DNA of 16,130 nt, taken from NCBI GenBank assembly GCA_944325295.1, contig CALUZL010000027.1:1-16130 (forward strand). Direction: 5' to 3'. How positions within the stretch are numbered: position 1 is the stretch's first letter; every line of letters starts with the position of its first letter. Source of the DNA: an uncultured Erysipelotrichaceae bacterium. Lineage in GTDB: Bacteria; Bacillota_I; Bacilli_A; Erysipelotrichales; Erysipelotrichaceae. The notes under the pieces are model-generated. The model did no database searches, was not told where the DNA came from, and saw nothing but the letters and a program-made list of their open reading frames with translations. Below are positions 6,986 to 14,301 of the stretch, piece by piece. Both the position numbers and the translations under genes were made by a program.

Positions 6986-7321
6986 TCATCTTTTCAAGCC
7001 TTCCACAAAACTGTTAAAAGCTTTGACACGCCGACGGTAGTAAGTCCTTTCCGAGTAGATATCCAAAAACCAGTACTTATCGTTTTCGTCGTCGTTGTTT
7101 AAGACATGTTTGATGATCACCTGCGATTCCCGATCAAGCGTGCTCACGACGTAATCGATCATTTCAATGCTTCTCATCATCTGTCTCAGTTTTTCTTCGG
7201 TAAAGTATGTAAATCCTAATTGATAAGTTTGTATATCAGTCTTACATCTACGATAAAAATCAGCGACCAGATTCACAAGCATGATGTTACTTTTGTTCTT
7301 TTGGCTTTGTGATTTGGTCAT
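6986..7321 (-). CDS. Small conserved protein with HTH-like C-terminal half (resembles MG284/MPN403 or ArpU-type proteins)
   Basis: This 111-residue basic protein has no certain function. The N-terminus is polar and Lys-rich (MTKSQSQKNKSN). The second half looks helical and ends in YSERTYYRRRVKAFNSFVEG (90-109). That resembles the recognition helix of sigma-70 region 4-like proteins, such as phage ArpU regulators, and the small MG284/MPN403 family of Mollicutes and relatives; the match is from memory and is not certain. An acidic loop, NNDDENDK, interrupts the proposed domain at 75-82. The ATG at 7321 has AAAGGGAA upstream. It follows hpf by 20 bases and ends at a strong terminator, so it is the last gene of the DUF2779-hpf unit. 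DNA or RNA binding is an inference. Confidence 0.75.
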   Translation of the reverse strand: MTKSQSQKNKSNIMLVNLVADFYRRCKTDIQTYQLGFTYFTEEKLRQMMRSIEMIDYVVSTLDRESQVIIKHVLNNDDENDKYWFLDIYSERTYYRRRVKAFNSFVEGLKR

Positions 7322-7341
7322 AAAGTTCCCTTTCTACGATG

Positions 7342-7869
7342 CTATTCATCGACTTCGATGAGCCCGTATTTGTCATCGAAGCGTTTGTAGACGACCGCGA
7401 TCTTGTTGGCATCGACATCTTTGTAAATGAAGAATGTGTGTGAAAGCATCTCCATCCTCATGATCGCTTCATCTAAAGTCATTTCATCCGCATAGATCCT
7501 CTTGGTCTTGACCAAGGATTCGGCTTCCTCATCCTGGACGTTCAATGTGAGGAAGTTCTCAGCCAGAGAATCTTTATGGCGGCGCGATAATCTTGTCTTT
7601 TGGCGACGGATCTGATCTTCAAGCTTATCGATTGCCAGATCGACAGCGGCATAAAAATCCTGATGCATCACCTCTGCCCTTAAAAGGCCTACTTTTGTCG
7701 GTATAGTGATCTCGACTTTTTGACCGTTGGGATAGACTTTGGCAACGACCCTTGCTGTCGTATTGTCATCGATCATAAAATACTTCTTCAAAAAGCTCAG
7801 TTTCGTCTCAATCTTGTGACGCATACCGTCGGTGATGGTGATATTTTCACCATAGATTTCAATTTTCAT
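7342..7869 (-). CDS. hpf: Ribosome hibernation promoting factor, long form
   Basis: Long HPF binds the decoding centre of the 30S subunit and dimerises 70S ribosomes into inactive 100S particles under stress or in stationary phase. The 175 residues show both parts: an N-terminal ribosome-binding domain (about 1-95, opening MKIEIYGENITITDGMR, with the basic segment RRQKTRLSRRHK at 88-99) and the C-terminal dimerisation domain (about 120-175) with KRIYADEMTLDEAIMRMEM (123-141) and HTFFIYKD. The ATG at 7869 has AAAGGAG upstream. The start and ribosome binding site lie inside the end of the DUF2779 gene, with an 11-base overlap, so production is probably coupled to that gene. No convincing promoter was found just upstream, although one inside the upstream gene cannot be excluded. 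Confidence 0.96.
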   Translation of the reverse strand: MKIEIYGENITITDGMRHKIETKLSFLKKYFMIDDNTTARVVAKVYPNGQKVEITIPTKVGLLRAEVMHQDFYAAVDLAIDKLEDQIRRQKTRLSRRHKDSLAENFLTLNVQDEEAESLVKTKRIYADEMTLDEAIMRMEMLSHTFFIYKDVDANKIAVVYKRFDDKYGLIEVDE

Positions 7870-9340
7870 ATTGATTCTCCTTTATGTTTGGATAGACCAT
7901 ATCCAATAACCATTTATACACTAAGTATAAACTATAAGAGTCAAGTGAACAATACTCAGATAATTTATCCATGACTTCTTTACCCTCATCCTCAAGTTCA
8001 TTTCGGTCTAATAAGCGCCACTTGTAGACGGCATCCATGCCGTTTGAGATAGCGAGGTTATGATAGTTCATATCGGATACGACCTGCAGCAGGGACTTTA
8101 CTGAAAAATTCCCCCGCATCTTTATGTCGTATACCATGCCTTCGGTAAACGGTACCGACATGTCGATAAAACGCTCCAATAGATCATTAAGCGGCAGTGT
8201 GTATTGGGGAAATTGTCTGATCAGTTCCCTGATCCTTATCATCTCTGCACCCTTGGCGTTGTAAGCTATAAGTTTTGCATCTAAGGGCACATCCTTTAGT
8301 AGTGACCTGATGAAATCTTCGCGGCAATCGCCCGTTGCGATAAACTCCCGATGGGTCAGGGACCCGTCTTTTTTTAATACATGGAGTGAATATTGAAACG
8401 AAACATGCTCATAAGCCTTAAGACCCCTGTATGGCGGTATTATATAGGTCTCCCATTCAAAATCGATAAAAGCCAGTTTTTGGTCTTTAAAGGTATCTAA
8501 CCAGTGTTTCAATGCCAATTTATCCAAAAACAGACCCCTGTTTCGGCTGGCCATTATTTGGGCATACTGGACCCTTGTACCTTCAAGATATTCGCCTTCG
8601 ACATCCCTCATATAGTTTATACCGAGCTGCTGCATCTGCTTTTTGTATTGTGATGAGACCAAAAACTCGATACTGTCATCTTCGAGTTCCTCTTTGAAAC
8701 ATTCGTCGTAGAATTCACAAACTCCCCGCATTTTACAAGCCCGTCTTTTTTCAGGCTTAAAAAGTGAAAGATCACCTTTGTCGATCTGTTCTATGATCTT
8801 TGAAAGATCATAATCATCACCGATCCGCTCCTTTAGCGGACGAGCTGGTTTATTTTGCCGATATAAATGATCGTGGACCACAAAAAGCTCTTTCAGATCT
8901 AAGTTATCACCCCTTATATAATCTGCGTTGAGATGAACGATGTAGATTCCTTTGACCGATATGCCGTTATTGACCAAGACCCAGATGTTAGCTCGATAAA
9001 AATCAATATCCTCATCTTTGGGATAGGGTGCAAAAACTACAAAATAGATGTCAAAACCATCGCCATTTCGGTGTAAAAACGGCACTTTGATCCTTAGACC
9101 CTTATATTCAAAACGAGCTTTGACATACCACGAGTGATCATTTATCTCATTTAAAACTCTTGAAGGATCATCGCCCATTTTACCAAGATAATAATCCTTG
9201 ATGCCAAAATAAGCGACAACGAGTTTTGTCAGCTCCTCATCGTGTCTTAGGTATGGTTGATAGACGCTTTTTTTATCTTTTGATAAATAGTAAAGCCTTG
9301 GACATCGTCTGTATTTCTTAATATCGCTGATGTGTAACAT
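7859..9340 (-). CDS. DUF2779-type protein: Cas4-like Fe-S (degenerate PD-(D/E)XK) domain fused to a DEDD-like nuclease domain
   Basis: This 493-residue protein has the layout of DUF2779 proteins. The N-terminal part (about 1-220) looks like Cas4/RecB: Cys13 in YRRCPRLYYL, and Cys202, Cys208 and Cys214 in ACKMRGVCEFYDEC, the four-Cys pattern that holds an Fe-S cluster. The nuclease motifs are not visible: where GxxD is expected the sequence reads RIKVPFL (83-89), and the ExK strand reads DIYFVVF (97-103). The C-terminal part (about 285-480) has IDFEW (292-296; D293, E295), LIAYNAKGAE (357-366) and YCSLDSYSLY (463-472; D467), as expected for a DEDD exonuclease fold. The start at 9340 fits the family, but no Shine-Dalgarno site is present; TATAAT lies six bases before the ATG. 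Substrate and role are unknown. Confidence 0.83.
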   Translation of the reverse strand: MLHISDIKKYRRCPRLYYLSKDKKSVYQPYLRHDEELTKLVVAYFGIKDYYLGKMGDDPSRVLNEINDHSWYVKARFEYKGLRIKVPFLHRNGDGFDIYFVVFAPYPKDEDIDFYRANIWVLVNNGISVKGIYIVHLNADYIRGDNLDLKELFVVHDHLYRQNKPARPLKERIGDDYDLSKIIEQIDKGDLSLFKPEKRRACKMRGVCEFYDECFKEELEDDSIEFLVSSQYKKQMQQLGINYMRDVEGEYLEGTRVQYAQIMASRNRGLFLDKLALKHWLDTFKDQKLAFIDFEWETYIIPPYRGLKAYEHVSFQYSLHVLKKDGSLTHREFIATGDCREDFIRSLLKDVPLDAKLIAYNAKGAEMIRIRELIRQFPQYTLPLNDLLERFIDMSVPFTEGMVYDIKMRGNFSVKSLLQVVSDMNYHNLAISNGMDAVYKWRLLDRNELEDEGKEVMDKLSEYCSLDSYSLYLVYKWLLDMVYPNIKENQYEN

Positions 9341-9346
9341 GTCTTA

Positions 9347-9352
9347 ATTATA
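9347..9352 (-). promoter_or_regulatory. Candidate -10 box giving a leaderless DUF2779 mRNA
   Basis: TATAAT within AGTGTATAATT is followed by exactly six bases and then the ATG at 9340, so transcription would begin at the start codon. The preceding potD terminator ends about 14 bases upstream, which makes a new promoter here likely. The -35 region is weak (GTCTTT at 17 bases). Confidence 0.5.
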
Positions 9353-9366
9353 CACTGAATTCGTAT

Positions 9367-9389
9367 AAAAAAGACGGCTGGGCCGTCTT
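9367..9389 (-). terminator. Intrinsic terminator after potD
   Basis: On the minus strand the perfect 8-bp stem AAGACGGC/GCCGTCTT encloses a CCA loop and is followed by six T. It begins one base after the potD stop codon and closes the polyamine uptake operon. Confidence 0.95.
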
Positions 9390-9390
9390 G

Positions 9391-10473
9391 TTAACTATTT
9401 TTGACTTTGATCCATAACTCCGACAACATCTCGCGCATGACTTCGTTATTTTCAAAAACTTCATCGTTATCGTTGTCAGTACGAGCAAGGTAGGCGTCAT
9501 TTTCATAGTAATCGCCACCCTCAGAACTCATATCCTCTAAGACTTCGGCGTTGCTGGAGGCATAACCTACCGTGTAAGAATTGTCATAAGAAGCTTCGTA
9601 GGTCAAGATGTAATTGATGAATTCATTGGCCAATTTGGGACAATCAGCATTTGCCGGGATGACCATGGCATCTGTCCAGATGTTTGTCCCCTCTTCAGGC
9701 ACAAAGTAAGCCATGTTCTCGTTTTGGGAAAGAATGTAGGCAGCATCACCCGAATACATAAAGCCCATAGCCTTCTCGCCATAGATCAAGCCATCGATAG
9801 CTTCATCGGTCACATAGGAAGGATCCATTGTCTCCTGAACTTTGACAAGCCATTGATAAGCTTCTTCGATCTGAGCTTCATCGTCTGTATTCATCGAGTA
9901 ACCCAAAGCTTTAAGTGCGACCATGAAGGCATCTCTTTCCGAGTCGTACATGTAGATCATGCCCTTGTATTTGGTGTTTTGGAAGACGTCCCAGCCTTCA
10001 CTTTCAACATCGGCCTGATCGACAAGCGTCTTGTCATAAACGATACCGACATTGCCCCAAAAATATGGGATACTGTATTCATTTTCAAGATCGTACGCTT
10101 TATTGAGAGTTCCCTCATATAAAAGATCGGCATTGGTGATAACACTGTAGTCAAGAGGCTGCAGCATATCTTCGGCGATCAATCTTTGAATCATGTAGTC
10201 CGAAGGAACAAGGATGTCATAATGACTTCCCCCTTGAAGTTTGGTATACATCGCTTCATTTGAATCAAAGAGACTGTAGTTTACCCGGACATTGTACTCG
10301 GATTCAAAATTGCTCAATACGTCCTCACCGATATACTCTCCCCAGTTATAAACGTTCAATACATCACATCCGTACTCTTCGATCGGATCGACATCACTCG
10401 TCTTCTGTCCGGAACAGCCACCAAGACAGATGACCATCACAAGGCTTAATACCATAAGTACCAATCTTTTCAA
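9391..10473 (-). CDS. potD: Spermidine/putrescine-binding lipoprotein PotD
   Basis: PotD captures polyamines outside the membrane and hands them to the PotBC channel. The 360 residues start with a lipoprotein signal ending CLGGC (lipidated Cys20). The mature part follows the PotD pattern: LNVYNWGEYIGEDVL (39-53), SNEAMYTKLQGGSHYDILVP (71-90), PYFWGNVGIVYDKTL, and AMGFMYSGDAAYIL. The start codon is TTG at 10473 with a strong GAGGAGG site; no in-frame ATG lies at the right place. It is separated from potC by 112 bases that hold its own promoter and a palindrome shared with the regulator gene. This lets the binding protein be made in excess over the membrane parts, as is common. Polyamine specificity rests on family and operon context. 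Confidence 0.95.
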   Translation of the reverse strand: MKRLVLMVLSLVMVICLGGCSGQKTSDVDPIEEYGCDVLNVYNWGEYIGEDVLSNFESEYNVRVNYSLFDSNEAMYTKLQGGSHYDILVPSDYMIQRLIAEDMLQPLDYSVITNADLLYEGTLNKAYDLENEYSIPYFWGNVGIVYDKTLVDQADVESEGWDVFQNTKYKGMIYMYDSERDAFMVALKALGYSMNTDDEAQIEEAYQWLVKVQETMDPSYVTDEAIDGLIYGEKAMGFMYSGDAAYILSQNENMAYFVPEEGTNIWTDAMVIPANADCPKLANEFINYILTYEASYDNSYTVGYASSNAEVLEDMSSEGGDYYENDAYLARTDNDNDEVFENNEVMREMLSELWIKVKNS

Positions 10474-10495
10474 TTCCCTATCCTCCTCATGTTGC

Positions 10496-10512
10496 GTTTA
10501 GTATTACTAAAC
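10496..10512. promoter_or_regulatory. Predicted operator for the XRE-cupin regulator upstream of potD
   Basis: The + strand reads GTTTAGTATTACTAAAC: 8-base arms GTTTAGTA and TACTAAAC around one T, a perfect palindrome. It lies between the potD promoter and its ribosome binding site. On the minus strand it matches the palindrome upstream of the XRE-cupin gene (14302-14318) at 15 of 17 positions, which makes both likely binding sites of that regulator. No other full copy was seen in the window. Confidence 0.65.
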
Positions 10513-10541
10513 AATTTATTTTCAATTATGAAACAAAAATT

Positions 10542-10569
10542 ATTATACTTAAAATAGTCAGCTTGTAAA
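10542..10569 (-). promoter_or_regulatory. Promoter for potD
   Basis: The minus strand carries TTTACA (10564-10569), a 16-base spacer and a perfect TATAAT (10542-10547). Transcription should start near 10535, about 23 bases before the operator palindrome. A 14-base inverted repeat TTTCA-ATTA-TGAAA (10520-10533) sits just downstream of the predicted start; its meaning is unclear. Confidence 0.7.
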
Positions 10570-10585
10570 TATATATTCTTACTAT

Positions 10586-11380
10586 TTATTGCATCTTTAA
10601 GCGTTTACTCAAGCGTCGCTCCTTTATAATCGGAATGACATTTGCCAGAATCAAGACGACAGTAACACCGATGACGATGATCGTCGAAAGCGCATTGACG
10701 CTCGGATTGATCCTTTTGACACTGGAATAGACATAAGTCGAGATATTGTTTATACCCGGTCCCGTGACGAAATAAGAGATGACAAAATCGTCAAAAGACA
10801 TCGTAAAAGCCGTCAAGGCCCCGGCAAATATTCCCGGTTTGATCTGTGGGATTATCACTTTGTACAGTGCTTGAAAAGGTGTGCAGCCAAGATCGAGTGC
10901 TGCTTCGGCTAAATTGTCATCGAGCTGTCGAAGTTTAGGCATGATCGATAAGATGACATAGGGTATACAGAAAATGATGTGTGCCAAAAGTAACGTCATA
11001 AATCCGGTTTCGATATTTAAGGTGACAAAGAATATCATAAGACCGATAGCCGTCACGATATCGGGATTAAGCATCGAAAGGTTGTTCATTTGACCGATGA
11101 ACTCTTTTACCAGACGCCGGCTCTTTGAAAGCCCGATAGCGGTAATCGTTCCGATTATGACCGAAACGACAGTCGCGATCAGAGCTATGACGACTGTGTA
11201 GTAGATCGATTCCATCATTGTTCGGTTTTCGAACATCTTTTCATACCATTGAAGTGAAAAACCGGTAAAGTTTGTGAGCGAACGGGAATCGTTGAATGAG
11301 AAAAATACGACGTAGATTATCGGCAGATAGAAAAAGAGAAAGACTAAGACAAGAAAGATCTTGGGTAAATGTTTACGCAT
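10586..11380 (-). CDS. potC: Spermidine/putrescine ABC transporter permease PotC
   Basis: PotC is the second channel subunit of the polyamine importer. From ATG 11380 it has 264 residues with about six membrane segments, the first at residues 7-26 after the opening MRKHLPK. The cytoplasmic loop that docks on the ATPase is the EAA motif, EAALDLGCTPFQALYK, followed by PQIKPGIFAG. Motifs such as SFDDFVISYF and the final basic tail RRLSKRLKMQ are usual for PotC. The frame extends eight codons further upstream, but AAGGAGG lies right before the ATG at 11380, so the shorter start is preferred. It overlaps potB by 8 bases. No terminator follows, so read-through into potD is likely. Confidence 0.95.
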   Translation of the reverse strand: MRKHLPKIFLVLVFLFFYLPIIYVVFFSFNDSRSLTNFTGFSLQWYEKMFENRTMMESIYYTVVIALIATVVSVIIGTITAIGLSKSRRLVKEFIGQMNNLSMLNPDIVTAIGLMIFFVTLNIETGFMTLLLAHIIFCIPYVILSIMPKLRQLDDNLAEAALDLGCTPFQALYKVIIPQIKPGIFAGALTAFTMSFDDFVISYFVTGPGINNISTYVYSSVKRINPSVNALSTIIVIGVTVVLILANVIPIIKERRLSKRLKMQ

Positions 11381-12158
11381 TGTCAACCTCCTTTTCATGG
11401 TCAAACCTTTTAGTTATAAACATCGAAATGAGAATAACGATTGTCATGATAAGACTTATCGCAGCCCCAAAATTCCAATCACCGGCTGTCAGGAAATAAG
11501 TCTCAATCAGATTGCCGATCAAGACAAATGAGCCACCCCCTAAAAGTTTAGGAATGAAAAATGAAGATACTGCCGGCAAAAAGACCAATGTTATCCCGGA
11601 TATGATGCCTGGGATCGATAAAGGCAGTGTAACTTTCATAAAAGCTTGGCGGGAATTGCAGCCAAGATCGGTTGCCGCGATCAAATAGTCTTTATTCATC
11701 TTGGAGAGCGTCGTGTAGATCTGAACGACCATAAAGGGTAGAAAATTATAGACCATACCGATATAAACTTTCATCTCGGGACTAAGACCGCTCTCCAAAA
11801 GGATGCCCCGCCAGGCGTAAGTTCGAACCAGCATATTTATCCACATTGGCAAAGTTATCAATAAGACACAGATGTTTTGGCTGGCGGGTTTTAATTTGGC
11901 GATGATGTAAGCTGTCGGATAGCCGATAAGGATACAGATGATCGTCGTGATAAAGGCGATCTTTAAAGATCTTAAGAGAACTTCGATAAAGATGCTGTCT
12001 TCAAAGAATCGCAAGAAATTATCTAAAGTAAAACGCATCGTCAATACCGAATTACCCTTTTCCACAAAGGCGTAGAATACGATCATCAACATCGGTATCA
12101 GGATGAAGATGACTCCCCAAATCAAGTAGGGAATAATGAGTCTACGAAAACCTCTCAT
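11373..12158 (-). CDS. potB: Spermidine/putrescine ABC transporter permease PotB
   Basis: PotB is the first channel subunit. It has 261 residues and about six membrane segments, the first at about 9-33 after MRGFRRLI. The ATPase-docking EAA-like loop is AATDLGCNSRQAFMKV followed by PLSIPGIISG. The segment PMWINMLVRTYAWRGIL matches the conserved extracellular-loop and membrane region of PotB proteins. It starts within the potA stop (ATGA, 4-base overlap) with GGGGAG upstream, and ends overlapping potC, so the three proteins are probably made in fixed ratio. Assignment as B rather than C rests on gene order and these motifs. Confidence 0.94.
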   Translation of the reverse strand: MRGFRRLIIPYLIWGVIFILIPMLMIVFYAFVEKGNSVLTMRFTLDNFLRFFEDSIFIEVLLRSLKIAFITTIICILIGYPTAYIIAKLKPASQNICVLLITLPMWINMLVRTYAWRGILLESGLSPEMKVYIGMVYNFLPFMVVQIYTTLSKMNKDYLIAATDLGCNSRQAFMKVTLPLSIPGIISGITLVFLPAVSSFFIPKLLGGGSFVLIGNLIETYFLTAGDWNFGAAISLIMTIVILISMFITKRFDHEKEVDNA

Positions 12159-13732
12159 CGGACACTCCCCATCTTACTCATGACATGGATGTCCTCAGGC
12201 CCAAAATCGATCGCAACCCTTTGTCCTTCTTGGAAATATTTAGTCGTATGGACTTTGTATTCTCTGCCTTCTGTTGAGAATGTTATCTTATAATCACCTT
12301 CGGTTATCTCGTTGGGGTTAAAATCAAAGCGAACTTCCGTTATCGGCACTTCTTCTTCATTGTCGATATACCAGGCATAGGCATCCGCCCAAGTCTTGAG
12401 GTCGACACTGATCGCCATCGATTCCTTTATCTCATCCACGGTCTTGTAGAAATCAAATGCCTGGATTCCGGTATTATCTTTATCATCCTCGACATATTTC
12501 GGTTCAACGACACTGATGTCGATACTTATCGATGAACCTTTATGCGTTTTGAAAGTAACGGCATATTTGCCTCTTTGTGGTTTAAGATCAGAGATGACTT
12601 CACTGATCGAGATATCTTCTTCGGTATCCTTGTTCCAAGCCTGGGCATTGGCACGAGCGATGATCTCTTGGTCGGTAACACTTTCTACATCTTCAATATC
12701 CATCGTAAAGTCAGAGGCGTGCATCAACTCATTGGTCTCATCATTGAATACGTCATGATCATTTAAGACGTGCATCGTGACCGTCTTGGAAGTACCGCGA
12801 TTGGTCTCGACGATGACTTCGTAGTGAACACCTTTAAAAAGGACTGACTTTATCTCGCCGTTTAGTTTTCCCTTTCCGAAAGGAACGATCTCTATATCCT
12901 CAGGTCTGATGACGACATCGACAGCTTCATTCTTCTTAAAATCACGATCGACGCATTTGTAATCTTTATCGTCAAAACAGACTAAATAGTCATCTTTCAT
13001 AATACCATCAAGAATATTTGACTCACCGATGAAATTGGCGACGTATTCATTGATCGGCTCGTTATAGATCTCCGTCGGCGTTCCGATCTGTTGGATCGTG
13101 CCGTCTTTGATGACGACGATCTTATCGGACATCGTAAGTGCTTCTTCCTGATCGTGGGTGACAAAGATAAAGGTGATGCCGACTTCCTGTTGGATCCGTT
13201 TTAATTCGTGCTGCATCTCTTTGCGAAGTTTCAAGTCCAAGGCAGCAAGCGGCTCATCCAAAAGTAAGACATCGGGCTCATTTACCAAAGCACGGGCAAT
13301 GGCTACTCGCTGTTGTTGACCACCGGATAAAACGGAAATATCTTCTTTTTCGCGCCCTTCAAGATCCACCAGTTGAATCATTCTGCTGACTTTGGCATCG
13401 ATGATATCCTTTGGCATTTTTTTAAGTTTTAAACCAAAAGCGATATTTTCATAGACATTCAAATGCGGAAACAGAGCATATTTTTGGAAAATAGTATTTA
13501 TCGGTCTTTTATAGGCCGGCATATCATTGATCAAAGTGCCGTCAAATATTATCTCGCCCTCATCAGGCTTTAAAAATCCGCCGAGCATCCTTAAAAGCGT
13601 TGTCTTGCCACAACCCGAAGGACCAAGCAGCGTCACGAATTCATTTTCGTAAATGTCAAGATCGATGCCCTTTAAGACAAGGGTATTGTCAAATTTTTTG
13701 ACGATATTTTTAAATTCAATAAGTTTCTTCAT
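12155..13732 (-). CDS. potA: Spermidine/putrescine ABC transporter ATPase PotA, with a long insertion in the C-terminal TOBE domain
   Basis: PotA is the ATPase that drives polyamine import. From ATG 13732 (GGGGG site upstream) it has 525 residues; most PotA proteins have about 350-380. The ATPase domain (1-240) is intact: Walker A GPSGCGKT (37-44), Q-loop Q83, signature LSGGQQQR (135-142), Walker B LLLDEP (156-161) and H193. The TOBE domain begins normally with VIRPEDIEIVP (274-284) and FKGVHYEVIVE (299-309), and ends normally with YKVHTTKYF and GPEDIHVM (511-518). Between these lie about 165 residues with two related units: ANAQAW...EEDISISEV...GKYAVTF and ADAYAW...EEEVPITEV...GDYKITF, 88 residues apart. 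The units resemble bacterial Ig-like repeats of surface proteins. Their function is unknown. The frame extends 13 codons upstream, which I reject for lack of a ribosome binding site. Confidence 0.96.
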   Translation of the reverse strand: MKKLIEFKNIVKKFDNTLVLKGIDLDIYENEFVTLLGPSGCGKTTLLRMLGGFLKPDEGEIIFDGTLINDMPAYKRPINTIFQKYALFPHLNVYENIAFGLKLKKMPKDIIDAKVSRMIQLVDLEGREKEDISVLSGGQQQRVAIARALVNEPDVLLLDEPLAALDLKLRKEMQHELKRIQQEVGITFIFVTHDQEEALTMSDKIVVIKDGTIQQIGTPTEIYNEPINEYVANFIGESNILDGIMKDDYLVCFDDKDYKCVDRDFKKNEAVDVVIRPEDIEIVPFGKGKLNGEIKSVLFKGVHYEVIVETNRGTSKTVTMHVLNDHDVFNDETNELMHASDFTMDIEDVESVTDQEIIARANAQAWNKDTEEDISISEVISDLKPQRGKYAVTFKTHKGSSISIDISVVEPKYVEDDKDNTGIQAFDFYKTVDEIKESMAISVDLKTWADAYAWYIDNEEEVPITEVRFDFNPNEITEGDYKITFSTEGREYKVHTTKYFQEGQRVAIDFGPEDIHVMSKMGSVR

Positions 13733-13743
13733 ATTATCCCCCT

Positions 13744-14283
13744 TTAAAATATCGGCGGTGTACAGATCCAAATAAACGAGGCGCTGTCTTTGGTGCTGTT
13801 AATGATATAGTGTTCATCGTTGCCTTTTAAATATAAAGTCTCCCCTTTTTTGAGGTGATGCTTCTCCCGTTTTGTCACATTCACAACAGTGATCCTTCCC
13901 TTTATGACATAAGCGAACTCTTCGCCATCATAAGGTTTGACACCAAAAGTCGTCGCACCCGGCTCAAGTTCATACAATACGGGCTCCATTGCGTTTTTCT
14001 GCGCCATCGGTACAAGCCAGGTGATGGTCTGGTCATCTTTTTGATCGACATAATAGTCCCTTTTTTTAAAGATGATCGGTTCTTCTTTTTCATCTTTGAA
14101 AAAATCGTGAAGAGAAATCCCAAGAACCTCGGTGATATCTTCAAGTGTTGTGATCGATGGTGAAGTCAGGTTTCTCTCAAGCTGTGACAGAAAGCCTTTA
14201 GACAGCTCCGATCTTGAAGCCAGCTCCTCAAGTGTGAGGTTATTTTTGACTCGAAGTTGTTTTATGCGTTTGCCTATATCCAC
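13744..14283 (-). CDS. XRE-family HTH regulator with C-terminal cupin domain (PuuR-like)
   Basis: This 179-residue protein joins a helix-turn-helix (about 4-60: IGKRIKQLRVKNNLTLEELA, then SELSKGFLSQLERNLTSPSI) to a small-molecule-binding cupin (about 105-175, with GEEFAYVIKGRI and KKGETLYLKGNDEHYI). Such proteins often control polyamine or amino acid genes by sensing the small molecule. The start is GTG at 14283 with GGGGG upstream. It is the first gene of the unit: potA begins 11 bases after its stop. Palindromes at its own promoter and before potD suggest that it controls itself, the operon and potD. The ligand, probably a polyamine, is inferred from context only. Confidence 0.92.
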   Translation of the reverse strand: MDIGKRIKQLRVKNNLTLEELASRSELSKGFLSQLERNLTSPSITTLEDITEVLGISLHDFFKDEKEEPIIFKKRDYYVDQKDDQTITWLVPMAQKNAMEPVLYELEPGATTFGVKPYDGEEFAYVIKGRITVVNVTKREKHHLKKGETLYLKGNDEHYIINSTKDSASFIWICTPPIF

Positions 14284-14301
14284 AGATATCCCCCTTTCTG
14301 T

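Noticed and set aside
7341..7342. Separate promoter for hpf within the DUF2779 3' end (TTGACT near 7950 with TATAAA near 7917)
   Set aside because: The spacing of about 20 bases is too long for a confident call. It is kept only as a possibility in the hpf entry.
7859..9340. Possible CRISPR link of the Cas4-like protein
   Set aside because: No repeats or other cas genes were seen in the window. The DUF2779 half and the lost nuclease motifs argue against an adaptation Cas4.
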